Shown here in pieces: positions 47,452 through 58,418 of a DNA stretch of 64,000 bases. Each line of letters starts with the position of its first letter. Positions within the stretch are counted from its first letter, which is position 1. The stretch comes from Chinchilla lanigera (Eukaryota; Chordata; Mammalia; Rodentia; Chinchillidae). A model generated the notes under the pieces. It was not told the DNA's origin. It did no database searches and saw only the letters and a program-made list of their open reading frames with translations. Location: NCBI RefSeq assembly GCF_000276665.1, contig NW_004955429.1:2013631-2077630 (forward strand), given 5' to 3'. The position numbers and the translations under genes are program-made.

Positions 47452-49088
47452 AAGAATAGCAAACTAAGAAGCTTATTTTTCCCCTATGGTGAAATCACTT
47501 TCCAGTTAACATAAAAATATATTAATAGGTTAAATAACTAATACACTTTAACAAAGAGTAAATGACCTCAGCACAAGATATTTATGTTTAACGCGCTTTG
47601 ACTTCCACGCTAAAATACATTCTGTAGTGCTTTATCTGTACTTCTGTTAAGGTATCGCATAATATATTAGATCAACACTTCCTAAAGACGTGGTTGTTAA
47701 AAATGATATTAAAATAATAATGGCAAAGGGCCCTGATCTAACAAGTCTGAAAAAGCTTTTGTTAAGCCATATTCAATATATTTCCTTGTGGACAAGCTTC
47801 TATATGTTCTAGTATACAAACAATAGTTTAAATCTCCAGATAGAGAAAATAATCAGGAAGTTTTCCCAATAGATGAAGTAGAATCTTTCTACCGTGGAAC
47901 CATATCTATTTTTGAACTATATATTGAAATAGCTACAATATGAGTAATTTAAGCAAATGTTATAGAGTTGACAGTCCCACTGAGATCAATAGCAACATTA
48001 TCACCCTGTGTAGTATTCTTAGCTAGGGGATACTCTCTATTAACTATATCAAGTGCCCTACCCAATGTAAGCATTCCTCATTTGCCTCAGGCTGAATGAG
48101 CAAATGGACTAAGTCTGTTTAATTGGAATCCAGACAATGTACATTCTCTAGTAACTTCACTGCAAGTCTTAACTTGTTCTGAAGTGTCAGACATCTAGAA
48201 ATAATTTGGTATTTGCATATTTATTAATAATTTGAAAGCCCCTTTCAATGGAGTAATTATTATTTAAATCTTATTTCTGCATCTTTTACTTCAGATTAGC
48301 CTCTAATTCTGAAGTAGGATCATTTCTAAAGAATTTCTGCTCTTTCTCTGAGGTTTTGGACCAACAGGATGTGTAGGATAGAGATGCACTGTCGATTTTT
48401 CTTATACTTTACACATATCTGAGTCATTGGTTGGTACTGTCACATTTTATCCATGCTGTCTGTTAGATCTCACTTCACATCATGATCCTGTCGGACACTT
48501 TTCTGTGGAACCCAAGATTCCTGAACCACCCTCACCTAGTGAAGTACTCCATTGGTGGTGCTCTGTAAACACCTCCGTCCTTAGTCATCCCCTTCATCTG
48601 CCTCTTGACTCTGCTGGACTCAGATGGTTTTCTAGCACATAGCAATGCTTCAGCCAATACTTGTTCGACAAACAATTGAGTAATTATATTGTTGAAAGTT
48701 CTCCTTACTACATCTATATTTTTGGTAAAACTTGATGTATCTAAAAGTGCACTTCTACAACTAAACATAATATAGGTACAGATGAGTTCTCTGGCCCAGT
48801 ATTTCTAAAACTCAGGTCTTACATATATGCATTTTTAACCAACATAAAAGTTTATGTGGGTTTATAGCATTGATTTAAACAACTCCTGATATAGTATTAA
48901 TACTATATGATATACATTGTATATTATAAGCGAGAACATGTGCATACTCTGATAAATATACATTACATTTATAAGCCAATAAAATAAAATAAAAAGTGTA
49001 CATAGATATCAAATCTAAAACCAATACAATTTAAGTTAATATTAATTAATAAGACATATTAGGCTTGTTATTTATAAACTGTCATTCA
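47452..49088. other. Unclassified AT-rich stretch
   Basis: No recognised gene or repeat. The paired frames at 48,427-48,642 (+) and 48,532-48,768 (-) overlap on opposite strands. Confidence 0.45.
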
Positions 49089-49226
49089 AGATGTAAGCAC
49101 AGGAGCTGGGGATTTCGCTCATTGGCACAGTGCCTGCCTGGCAAGTGCAAGGTCGTGAGTTCGATTCCTGGACCGGGAAAATAAATAAATAAATAAATAA
49201 ATAAATAAAACAGAGATGTAAGCACA
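49089..49226 (+). repeat. 13-bp target-site duplication flanking an ID SINE
   Basis: agatgtaagcaca at 49,089-49,101 recurs at 49,214-49,226. Confidence 0.9.
49103..49213 (+). mobile_element. ID SINE, sense, with (AAAT)n tail
   Basis: gagctggggatttcgctcat ... gcctgcctggcaagtgcaag ... tcgattcctggaccggg, followed by an aaat microsatellite tail of about 30 bp. Confidence 0.95.
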
Positions 49227-49589
49227 AGCATTACGGTGTCATCTTCAAAGTTTGGTATGACTTTCAGCAGTTACTATGTGGTGCTCCCATTTTCCTGCTG
49301 CTTTTCTGTGTCCCAGCTTCTGTAACATTTCATCCCTTACTCAGCACAGCACTGAACTGTGGTTTTGATTACTTAGAGGAAAGAGCATTTATGCAATGAA
49401 TGTCTTTGTCTTTGGAGCAGTAGGCCATAGCAATTCTAGTAGTTCTGTTACATGTCAGTTTGATTAGAAAGGCAATAGTCACCAGGTGGTTCAAGATGAC
49501 TACATAATGTTCTTACACTGGTAACATTATCAATGAAATCAAGTCGTAGCATTAAATTTCTGTAATTAAAACTACTTACTGAGGATATT

Positions 49590-49832
49590 ACCAGGTTGTT
49601 GTTGTTTTCATAAAAATTTTACTATTTTAAAGAGGAAAAAACAATAAAAATGATACAAAATTTCAAAACAAGATGACAGGAAATTAACAGTAATTATATT
49701 GCATATTATTATCTTTAAAGTAGTTGCTCAGATTACAAGATATAAGCATGCAAAATAGATCAAACAATATAAGCACTAGCTGTTCCTTTCAACGAACTAA
49801 TAGAAATGAACAGGACAATTATCTTAGCTATC

Positions 49833-49868
<36 letters not shown>

Positions 49869-50040
49869 GTGTGTTCTCTTCCTTCTTTTCTCCTTTCCCC
49901 CATCCCAGTTGTTCTTTCCTTTTGATCAGTTCTTTCTTTTTCACAATATCTATGGTACCTTTTGGATCTTTTTTACTCTTTCAGTTTTTAAATTACTACT
50001 GAAACTGGAGATCTTTGAAAGCTTCCCAAGCTACATATGC
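49590..50040 (-). mobile_element. L1-like 3' region fragment, probably antisense
   Basis: It shares an ordered series with 61,860-62,300: gcatattattatctttaaag, agttgctcagattacaagat, ataagcatgcaaaatagatc, tcctttcaacgaactaatag, a ttcttttctcctttccccca block and a tttactctttcagttt block. Orientation and L1 assignment are inferred from the T-rich side and from the more complete copy. A (GT)n run lies inside it. Confidence 0.5.
49834..49874 (+). repeat. (GT)n microsatellite
   Basis: About 20 GT units with one gc interruption. It accounts for the Cys-Val repeat open frames here. Confidence 0.97.
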
Positions 50041-50249
50041 TAATGTAAATTTTAGAGTATGAAATTACTAATTCAAAGTAAAATAAACAATTTGGTTGCT
50101 TGGAGCAAGATATTCATAGGCCATAATAATTAACTAAGGCATTTTTCTGGGTATTTCAATATGTGCATATGTCTCAAAATATCTGTTTGTGTTTCTTGCA
50201 TCAGAAACAAGATAAGAAAGCCTACAATGAAATGTGAAGATTAACAATA

Positions 50250-50400
50250 TTTTTTAAAATGCCATGGTGGAGTGAAGAAATAGTGGAACAGTAGGAAAGA
50301 CAAAAATTCTTCTGAATATAATTTGGTTTATAGATTTTGACTATGAAACTAGGAATATTTTGTATGGCCTAAAACATCAATGTATATAGTTACTGTGTCT
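50250..50400 (+). repeat. Left copy of a diverged direct repeat
   Basis: It aligns with 51,215-51,365 at an offset of 963-964 bp: ggtggagtgaagaaatag matches agtggagggaagcaatag, and both contain a ttatagatttt block. It may be part of an L1-type 3' region. Confidence 0.6.
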
Positions 50401-50409
50401 GTCAAAACC

Positions 50410-51214
50410 ATCATTTGATATTGATTCCACAGCATTTTCTACTAAACGATATTTTAAACAAGTTTTCTACGTATCAGTGTTGGCTTTTCATCTTTGAAAA
50501 TGAGACAATTTTGCTACTTTTTCAGGTTGGCTGCACATCATACAAACAATTCGGTGAATGCGCGTATGTAAAATACTCAGTTCAGGGACTAACGCGGGTC
50601 AGGAGCCCCAGAAAGCCAGACTGTTCTTGTCTCCTACCCATCAAGAGGAGCCACACTTTCTTCACCTCTGGCCTCTATCTTTCCTGTCAGTTCCTGAACA
50701 GTCCTGCAGTGTGGACTTATCCGTTGTAACTGTCGGCACCCTGTAAACCTGAGGCTGAAGAAAAGATCTGGTCTAAGAGATTCTACCATTATTAGAATGT
50801 GCATTGAGATCTCAGATGCAGGAACTCCTGGGTGGCTCCTCTGCAGTGAGTCCTTAAGAATGTCAACCCTTTCTCCACGATGGGAGCACAGCGAGTTGTT
50901 GTCACTGTGTGTTCAGAACCTAAAAGAAAGTGAAGCAGAGGAGACTGGAGTGTGCTCCTTATGACTCCTTTTGGTGCTTATGACATAGCAGAAAAAAATG
51001 GTTAAAATACCTAGAATGACTCCCACAAAGATTGAGGATTCATTGATGAGTTTTATAAACCTTAACTAAAATACCAAATAGGTTTGAAAGTAGAGTTGTA
51101 GGATGGTAGGTCAGCCTTAAAATATCAGGAATCTACAGTTTAATTCAGTATTTTAATCGTTGGAAAACCTTTCCGCCAACATCAGAGAAAAGACAACGAA
51201 ACTGGAAGATGAGC
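50410..51214. other. Unclassified stretch between direct repeats
   Basis: Contains a CpG-retaining patch just after an acceptor-like tttttcag at 50,518-50,525, described under findings. No gene recognised. Confidence 0.35.
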
Positions 51215-51365
51215 TACTTAAAAATACTATAGTGGAGGGAAGCAATAGTGAAAGAGGAAGAGAATTAGACTACATTGGATATATCTTCTTTTATAGATTT
51301 TATTATGGAAGTATATATAATTTTATGTGAGACAAAATTATATCAACATTTCAACAATATTCCCC
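51215..51365 (+). repeat. Right copy of the diverged direct repeat
   Basis: Aligns with 50,250-50,400 with few gaps. The upstream catcagagaaaagacaacg also parallels catcagaaacaagataag. Confidence 0.6.
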
Positions 51366-52569
51366 AGCTACTGAAGACAAAAAGAAAATAAAAGATGATA
51401 TTTATCAAGATTGCACCTGTCTCACAAATAAAGTACTATTTCAAATAACCTCAACACAATTTCCCTATGACACTAATGGGCGATGTACTGTGGACAAACC
51501 TAATACAAAGAAATTTTAAACTTCTCAATAATCACAATATTAGTGATAATATTGGTATTACTATTTTTAAAACTATAATATATTCATAAGTAAAATCAAT
51601 AATTGTGTTAATGGCTAGAAACCAATAATTTTAGAAACCAATAATTTTGGGCAAGAAAAAAGTCAGATTTTTTTTAAATTAAATAAAGAAAAGATATAAT
51701 TACATATTTATGTATACTATATATATATATATCAGTATAATTTATGTATTTTCTCTGTAAAACAAGTACTTCATAGCTCTGTTTCTAGAAAGGCCTAGAA
51801 AAAATTCCCACTCAGAAACAGTGAGAATCCCTGAGATTCAAACTGTGATCTCTAAATCCCATTTCCAATTATAAGTAGCCAGTTTTCCTTGAAGACACTG
51901 GTTCAGGCTCTGGGTGGAAATGATCACCGACAGCCTCTTGTTCCACAGTGGGAAAGTTTCCTAGGCTGCCAGGGTCATGACAGAAAGCCCTGAAGGCCAG
52001 CTCAAAAGGATTCCCAGGTTCCACTTGAAGACAATTTAAGAATCAAAAAAAATAGTAATAAGTGCAATTGATTGCAACCCATCAGATTGCTCAAATCCAT
52101 TAGCTCACAACGATTCCAAATTCAAATAGGTCAGAAACAAAAAAAGAAAAAAGAGGAAAAAAAAGTTGGTCATGTTTTTCCAAAATAAACTGTTATTCTG
52201 AAAACTAGGAAACACAAGATACATACAAATATTTCTCCCACTTTACCAGTATGAATTGCATTTCAAGGGGAAGAAAGGTATCAGAGATAGTTCTTTATAG
52301 AAGAAAGGTGAGCAATGAAAGAATTTCCCAATTCTGTAATCTCTAGTGACACTAAAATTAAAACAATAGTTATCAATGTTATAAAAACTATTACGTGAAC
52401 AGCTGATTGATAGAGAATCAGATACTGATGGATTGATGGTTCCAGCATTATAATACTAAGGCAACAAATGGACATCTCACAGCTCCAAATGGACCGTCTG
52501 AGAGGCACAGTCTCTCCCACAAACTATCCTAATCCCATCCAAAAATCTGAATCTGCTCAAGCTTCTACC
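51366..52569. other. Unclassified AT-rich stretch
   Basis: Contains a 16-bp tandem duplication at 51,617-51,648 and a short TA run near 51,717-51,732. No gene recognised. Confidence 0.45.
51617..51648 (+). repeat. 16-bp tandem duplication
   Basis: agaaaccaataatttt occurs twice in direct succession without a mismatch. Confidence 0.95.
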
Positions 52570-52830
52570 TCAGTGCTATTCAGTAAAAATATATTGTAAG
52601 CCAGACAAGAATCTTAAATTTTCTCAAAACAACATTAGAAAGGTGAACATAAGTAAAATTAATTATAACTGTATTTTATTTAACCCAGTACATCCAAATA
52701 TAATTTCATGACATTATCAATGTAAAAACATTGATGTGATATTTTACTTTTTTATACTACATCTTTGAAATCTTGTGTACAGTTTTCACTTACAGTATAT
52801 CTCACTTTGGTTGCCAAATTTTCATTGGAA
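52570..52830 (+). mobile_element. hAT-like DNA transposon (non-autonomous), sense
   Basis: gtgctattcagtaaaaatat, aattaattataactgtattt, tatttaacccagtacatcca, tgatgtgatattttactttt, atctttgaaatcttgtgtac and cacttacagtatatctcact follow a familiar old mammalian DNA-transposon consensus in order. I cannot name the subfamily with certainty. Confidence 0.6.
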
Positions 52831-53365
52831 AAACTTACTCTATATTTAGATATTGTGAAATATACAATTTGAACAGTAGATTTACATACCATAACTGTTC
52901 TAATCATACTTGCAAGTCTTCCAGTAACTACACTATCTGTTTTTAAATTTACATCAATTTAAATTAAATAAAATTGAAAGTTCATTTTCTTAGTCACACA
53001 AATCACACCACAGGTGATCGATAGTTATGTGTACTAATAGCAAACAACACACAGCACAGACGTGTTTCTCTTTACCAGTTACCAGGGACGTATAAGGGGC
53101 CATGAAAGGGGCAGCAGATATCAGGCATACGTAGTCATTGACACCCAGAGTCTTCTTTGGAAGAAGAAATTGGGTCATTGCAATTTTAAAGATGAAAAGG
53201 AGAGAAAGAACATGGGGATTAAAGAGACTGGGGGGACAGATTTGTCTATAAAATGTAATGTCTGGAATGTGTTGGGTTTGGATTTAAGCTTTAAGTACGT
53301 ACATATCTATATGTGAATATATATACAGATTCATCTGCATGTCATATATTTATAATCTGATAATG
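52831..53365. other. Unclassified non-coding stretch
   Basis: No recognised gene or repeat. Confidence 0.45.
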
Positions 53366-53540
53366 TTTTATTAAAATGGGGACTGAACCCATGACCTTCA
53401 CACTGAGCTGTAAAATCTCCTGTCTTTAGACAAAATCTCAGTAAGTCTCTAAATTGCTCAAGCTGGGTTTAAACTTGTGATCCTTCCCCTCATCCTCTCA
53501 AAGTGCTGGGATTACTGGGCTCTACCACCACACCTGGCAC
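53366..53540 (-). mobile_element. ID-B1 dimeric SINE, antisense
   Basis: Antisense ID (atggggactgaacccatgac, cactgagctgtaaaatctcc) is followed by antisense B1 (aaatctcagtaagtctctaa, caaagtgctgggattactgg, ccaccacacctggc). Old copy. Confidence 0.8.
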
Positions 53541-55541
53541 AATCACACTATTTAACCCTCTTCAAATATATATATTTAATAGATAAAGTTGTCTTTGCTA
53601 AATTCCTCTAGTGATAATGGGATTATTATATTTTCAAAGAGTCCATGTTATAGAGACACAGACAAAATTACTTGTAACAAAAGAATATCAAGTCTGATAT
53701 TTCCTTCAAAATAATTCTGGGGAGAAAAAAACTTTGCAGGATTTCAGCTGAAAAAAGTTGACACAAGTTGTAATTATTGAAAGCGTGTTATGGGTGGGTA
53801 CCTGGGGATGTTTATAAAACTGGCAGCTTATTAGATAATAAAGAATTTTGTTTATTTAGTTAAGCATGGTACTGGAAGGTGATTACATTTTTTTAAAAAA
53901 TGCTATCTATGTGTAACATGAAATAATATTAAATCTTTATTTTGCTTAAAATATTTCAGAAGAAACTTGTTGAGGTGAGTTGGAAGTAGGAGGGAACATA
54001 TTCAGGACCTTCATTAGCTGGTGCTGGAAACAAAATTTCTTGCCTCCCCTTGGGCCTGGCTGGGGCTGTAAGTGCCCACAGAGCTTTGGGGAGAGGACAT
54101 AATTTGTGGTTGATTTTATTCCGTGAAGGTGGACAGAGAAGTCATATGAGACCAAGTCCTTAACTGTCAGCAAACATCTTTTACTGTGAGTAAGACTCAA
54201 TGCTTTCTGTTTTCCGGTTTTGTTGCTTGGTTTTCCAAAAACCTAAGTTGCCCTTTCTTAAGCTCTGGCCAGAGTCTTTGCTGAACTCAGCAAATGAAAC
54301 ATGGAGTTGGCACTTATGACGTTCCAAAGAGACTAAGAGACATGGTTTGAAAAGTTTACACTCACGACTTTTAAGTCCCCAGTAAAGGCAATGCCTGAAT
54401 TTGTTTACCGTTGATACAAGTGAGCATCATTAAATTGGAGTGGCTTAATGCTGATTACTGCCTGAATTGTTTCAGAAATCTTGACCTGAGCTACAACTTT
54501 ATCTGCCATCAATTTGAATTACTTCCACTTGTGTCAGCATTATTTTAAGAGGATCAATGAAGGTTTATGAAGAAAAAAAGCCTTGTCATCTCCTCCCAAA
54601 TGGACTAAATTAATTAAGTTACTGGAGCCAAATCTATGACACTTTTTATATATTGTTGCTTTTTATGGGTTTGCTGCTGACACTGATTAGAACAAAAAGA
54701 TGCTCCTTTCCAGCTGAGTACAATAGAAGCTTTTGCGCAAACAGGTACTCATAATTTACCTTCTTAGTCACCAGACTTCGATACTAGAAGCATATTTCTT
54801 GGAAAAAAAAAAAACTCCTAGCAACTCCTAGCACGTGGCAGGCACATAAAAATTAAGCTGCACATGGTTGTGATATAAATGTACTATGTGAGAGTTTTAT
54901 ACATTTGATCTGTAAAATTTTTATGCAGACAAATTAAAAATTACAACTAGCAATGTATAGTAAAATTCTCCCCAGGCAGAATATTCTCTTCAGTCCCTCC
55001 TGAGAAAACTTTTCCCTCCTCTCATTAGGAAGTTTGCCTTATTGGTCTTCCTGTTTGGCTTGGGGCTGGTCCCAGAAGCAGGGATAGGGACTAAGTAGAT
55101 TGCTGGAGGAGAGACCTCTCTCCCAGTATCAGCCCTAGCAGTGTGGCCCTCAGCAAAGAAAGCAAGCAAGGCATGTGAATGTTTGCATGTCCTATCTCAC
55201 CTTCCTATGTCCTGAAATTGCTATTTAAGCTAGCATTCTTTAAGACAGTAAAGCTGAAGGGCACTAAACTTAGACTCAAGAGATCTCAAGTGGTTTTGCT
55301 CTGGCTCTATCTATCGCTTATGTACAGTTACAAGACATTTCAACCTCAGAATTCCATTATCCCTTACAATATTAGCACTGATCAAAGGCACACAGGGCAG
55401 GAAGCAATTTCTTAACAGCATAGTTAGCTCCCACTGAAGGCTACTCATTTCAGACAGTGCTTCGACCCCTTTTCCCCTCAAAGTATGTTCTGAGTCTTTA
55501 TCAGTAAAACAACCACACTGTGAAACTAAGTAAAGATAAGA
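53541..55541. other. Unclassified AT-rich stretch
   Basis: No recognised gene or repeat. Includes a 12-base A run at about 54,803. Confidence 0.45.
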
Positions 55542-55542
55542 G

Positions 55543-55633
55543 GGGCTGGGGATTTAGCTGAGCAACACAGCGCTTGCCTGGCAAGCATGAAGTCATGAGT
55601 TCGATCCCCGGTACTGGAAAAAAAAAAAAAAAA
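55543..55633 (+). mobile_element. ID SINE, sense
   Basis: gggctggggatttagctgag ... gcttgcctggcaagcatgaa ... ttcgatccccggtactgg with an A tail. Flanks (aaagataag on the left, aaagacataag on the right) are a diverged duplication. Confidence 0.94.
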
Positions 55634-55917
55634 GACATAAGTGGTTGATAATAGCATCTGTGTCTTTAACAAATTTCTTTTGTTAATATTATACCTTTAC
55701 TGCACCCCCGCCCCCACTGGATATTTTGGGTACCATGGTAAGCTAATGAAGAACATTTCATGCACAGAAATAGACCCTATTTCCAAAGGACCCCACAAGC
55801 TGGAGCATTTTGGATGCAATCCACAATTTACTTTCAATCAGGCCCCATAGTCTCACAACGGGGAAAAAATAAACTGTGGTAAGAAGGATCTTAACTTTAA
55901 AATATGGTTCTAGTTTC
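55634..55917. other. Unclassified non-coding stretch
   Basis: No recognised gene or repeat. Confidence 0.4.
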
Positions 55918-56044
55918 AGTTTTTACCTTTTTTTTTTTTTTTTTTTTTTGGTTTTTCTCTGGTACTGGGAACTGAACTCATGACCTTGTGCTTGCCAGGC
56001 AGGCGCTTTGCCGCTGAGCTAAATCCCCAGCCCTAGTTTTTACC
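55918..56044 (+). repeat. 10-bp target-site duplication flanking an antisense ID
   Basis: agtttttacc at 55,918-55,927 recurs at 56,035-56,044. Confidence 0.85.
55928..56034 (-). mobile_element. ID SINE, antisense, with long poly-T
   Basis: A T run of about 22 is followed by ggtactgggaactgaactca, cttgccaggcaggcgctttg and gctgagctaaatccccagcc, the antisense ID body. The 10-bp duplications are intact. Confidence 0.95.
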
Positions 56045-57764
56045 ATTTTTTAATGGTGAAAACTGCCCAGGGTTAGTGTGGCATGGCTTGAAAGAGCCAC
56101 TGCATCTTTGTGTCCCATTTGTTCACCAGGGCTCAGCTGAGCGGGCTCCACCAGAGCAGGGCCAGAGCAAAGGGTGAGAGTGTTTCTCAGACTTCTGAAA
56201 GATAAAATCCTCTTGTAAAAGCATGGGATGTCCTGTCTTCTAAGGGAGGAACAATCTAGCACGAGATCCAGGGCAACCCTGTTGAGGCCATGGAGTCTGG
56301 GGTGAGCCTGCTGCAGACCAGCTGAAGTAGCAGGGCAGCAGGGACAAGACTGAGGGCCCTCTGCCACTATTACCTGGGCCAGGAGGATCCACTCTTGAAC
56401 TGCTCTACTGTGTGGGTTTCTCAGGTTGCAGTATGAAGGATTTTCCCAGTACACAAACCAACAAGAGTCAAACCCAAATTCCTAGTGAGGACAAGAGCAA
56501 AATGAGCAGGAGCCTTGTTAATCCTTGACACTTCCTCCTATCACTTCAGGGGCATCTGCAGACACCACTTACCTTAACTTCCTCAGAGCTACCTTCCTCA
56601 GTCCTCTGCATTATCCTGATTTGTCTTATTTGTTCAGTACCTATGATCTTTTCAATTGAGAATGGAGAGTGGCATCTGGACTAAAATATCTAGTTCCATC
56701 TGTATTTAATAACATTTAAATAAACGGGGCTCGATATTTCTCCCTGCCATGAAAGATTATCTTCTATGAAGTTGTGAGACACAAGGAAGGACTTAAATTT
56801 GTGGGCAAACTCTTGGCAAGATGATGGCAAGCCTGGCTTGGGATGCCACTGCCATTCTGTTAATTCTGGGTTAACCTTCTCTGCCTGATTAGGAGCCTTC
56901 TGTGTTGCGTTTGCATGAATCACACATGCACGTCCTATTTAGGTTCTGGAAGTTGCAACATGGTACATCATATGTATTTTCCCAGTGTGCAAAATTCCCT
57001 GAATCAAGCAGAAGCTCTCTACGCTTCAAAGTCTGAAATAAAAATAAGCTGCTATATAAGGAGACATAAACTCCTCCAGTTTAGAAAAACCACATTCATG
57101 CACAATAGGTCTCAGGGCATGGAAGAGATGAAACACATTCTAAAAAAGAAAATTCCTGGAAATTGTGTTTGTAATGACATTGAACTGAAGTAACATTATT
57201 TCCTATGTCCTCACAATTACAATGGCAAGATTCTACTTGGCATCATAAGTAAAATAAGTACATCTTACTGATGCGACATGAATTATTACTGATTTTCAGA
57301 GCTAGGAAGTTTGTCCAGAAATAAATTTGAAGATACTATGAATGTTGCTTGCGTAGCTTCTTCCTAGAACTACCATTTTGCTATGATTGTTCTCTCTGGA
57401 AACAGTGTGGACATTTTTTACAACTTTTACAGCATGCTTATAGTCAGAGTTCCCTGGTATAGCTATAATAGCTGAACGTTAAGAGCTGGCTCCTGGTCTA
57501 GCAAGGAATGCGAAGTAGCACAGCTCCACCTGCACAAAGCCCCAAAGGAGTGAATTTGGAAACTAAGAAATCATGGAGGTCCCCAGTAATTTATAACCAT
57601 GACTACACATGCTTACTTTTACATGTACTGCTCTTCCCTGACACATACTATCTTTTTGTATGACCTGTATTAATGAACTGAGACTTAAATCTCTCAAAAG
57701 CCCACAGATTGCCACTATAGCCATTTTGTTTCTCTTGCCTGTCCACTGATAATTAATAATAATT
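56045..57764. other. Unclassified stretch with a GC-richer 134-codon frame
   Basis: The frame at 56,050-56,454 (-) is open for 134 codons in GC-richer DNA and rich in Leu, Pro, Cys and His, without a domain I recognise. The rest is unclassified. Confidence 0.4.
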
Positions 57765-57930
57765 AGTATTCCAGTGGTTTCACAGTTTGTAAGATACTCT
57801 CGCACGTATAGTTTTATTTGATCTTCACAGAGTACTTCAAGGTGAGAGAACATGAGAGTCTAATTTTCCTGATGAGAAAAGGTGTGAAAAGTTGAGGGAT
57901 TGCTTTGCTAATAATAAGATACTGCAGTTT
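57765..57930 (-). mobile_element. MIR SINE, antisense
   Basis: agttttatttgatcttcaca, agtctaattttcctgatgag and aaaaggtgtgaaaagttgag with ggattgctttgc follow the antisense MIR core (atttaatcctcacaac ... attttacagatgaggaaactg ... aagtaacttgccc). Confidence 0.65.
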
Positions 57931-58015
57931 TGCCATTTCCTAAGAAACTAGAATGTTAATATTCTCATTACCCCCAAAAATAGGAAGTATATGAAGGAAG
58001 ATATGGTATTAGGTT

Positions 58016-58418
58016 TGTTATGGCTTGTGTCTAGATGTCCTGCCAAAGTCTCTTGCGGTCATAGATAGGAGCTTTTGCAGAGGTGGCTAGACCTAGAGTG
58101 TGTGATTTTGGGATTGATTCATGGTGCAATGCAAGGATCAAGGGCACTAGGATTAAGGGTGCGAATGCGACCTGCCCTAAATATCCTGGATAAAATATAA
58201 GGGGTAGAAAGAGCTGTGGTCATCCCTTGGTGTTTTGCTACCTTTTGCTCACCATGAACTGTCTCTCCTCTGTGATGCCTGTCTGCCACACCGCCCTGCC
58301 TTGGAGCCAGCTCATTATGGATTAAAACCTTTATAAACTGTGACCTAAATAAACCTTTCCTCTCTTGACTTTGGGTATCAGGTATTTTGGCTCAGCCACA
58401 AGAGAAGAAACTAAGACA
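58016..58418 (+). mobile_element. MaLR LTR (ORR1-like), sense
   Basis: About 403 bp from tgttatggcttgtgtctaga to gaaactaagaca, with ccttttgctcaccatgaact, ccttggagccagctcattat, gacctaaataaacctttcct and ggtattttggctcagccaca. It is longer and more diverged than the 375-376-bp copies and has no clean duplication, so it is probably an older relative. Confidence 0.88.

Noticed and set aside
49724..50043. Cys-Val repeat frames of 92 and 68 codons
   Set aside because: Produced by the GT microsatellite at 49,834-49,874.
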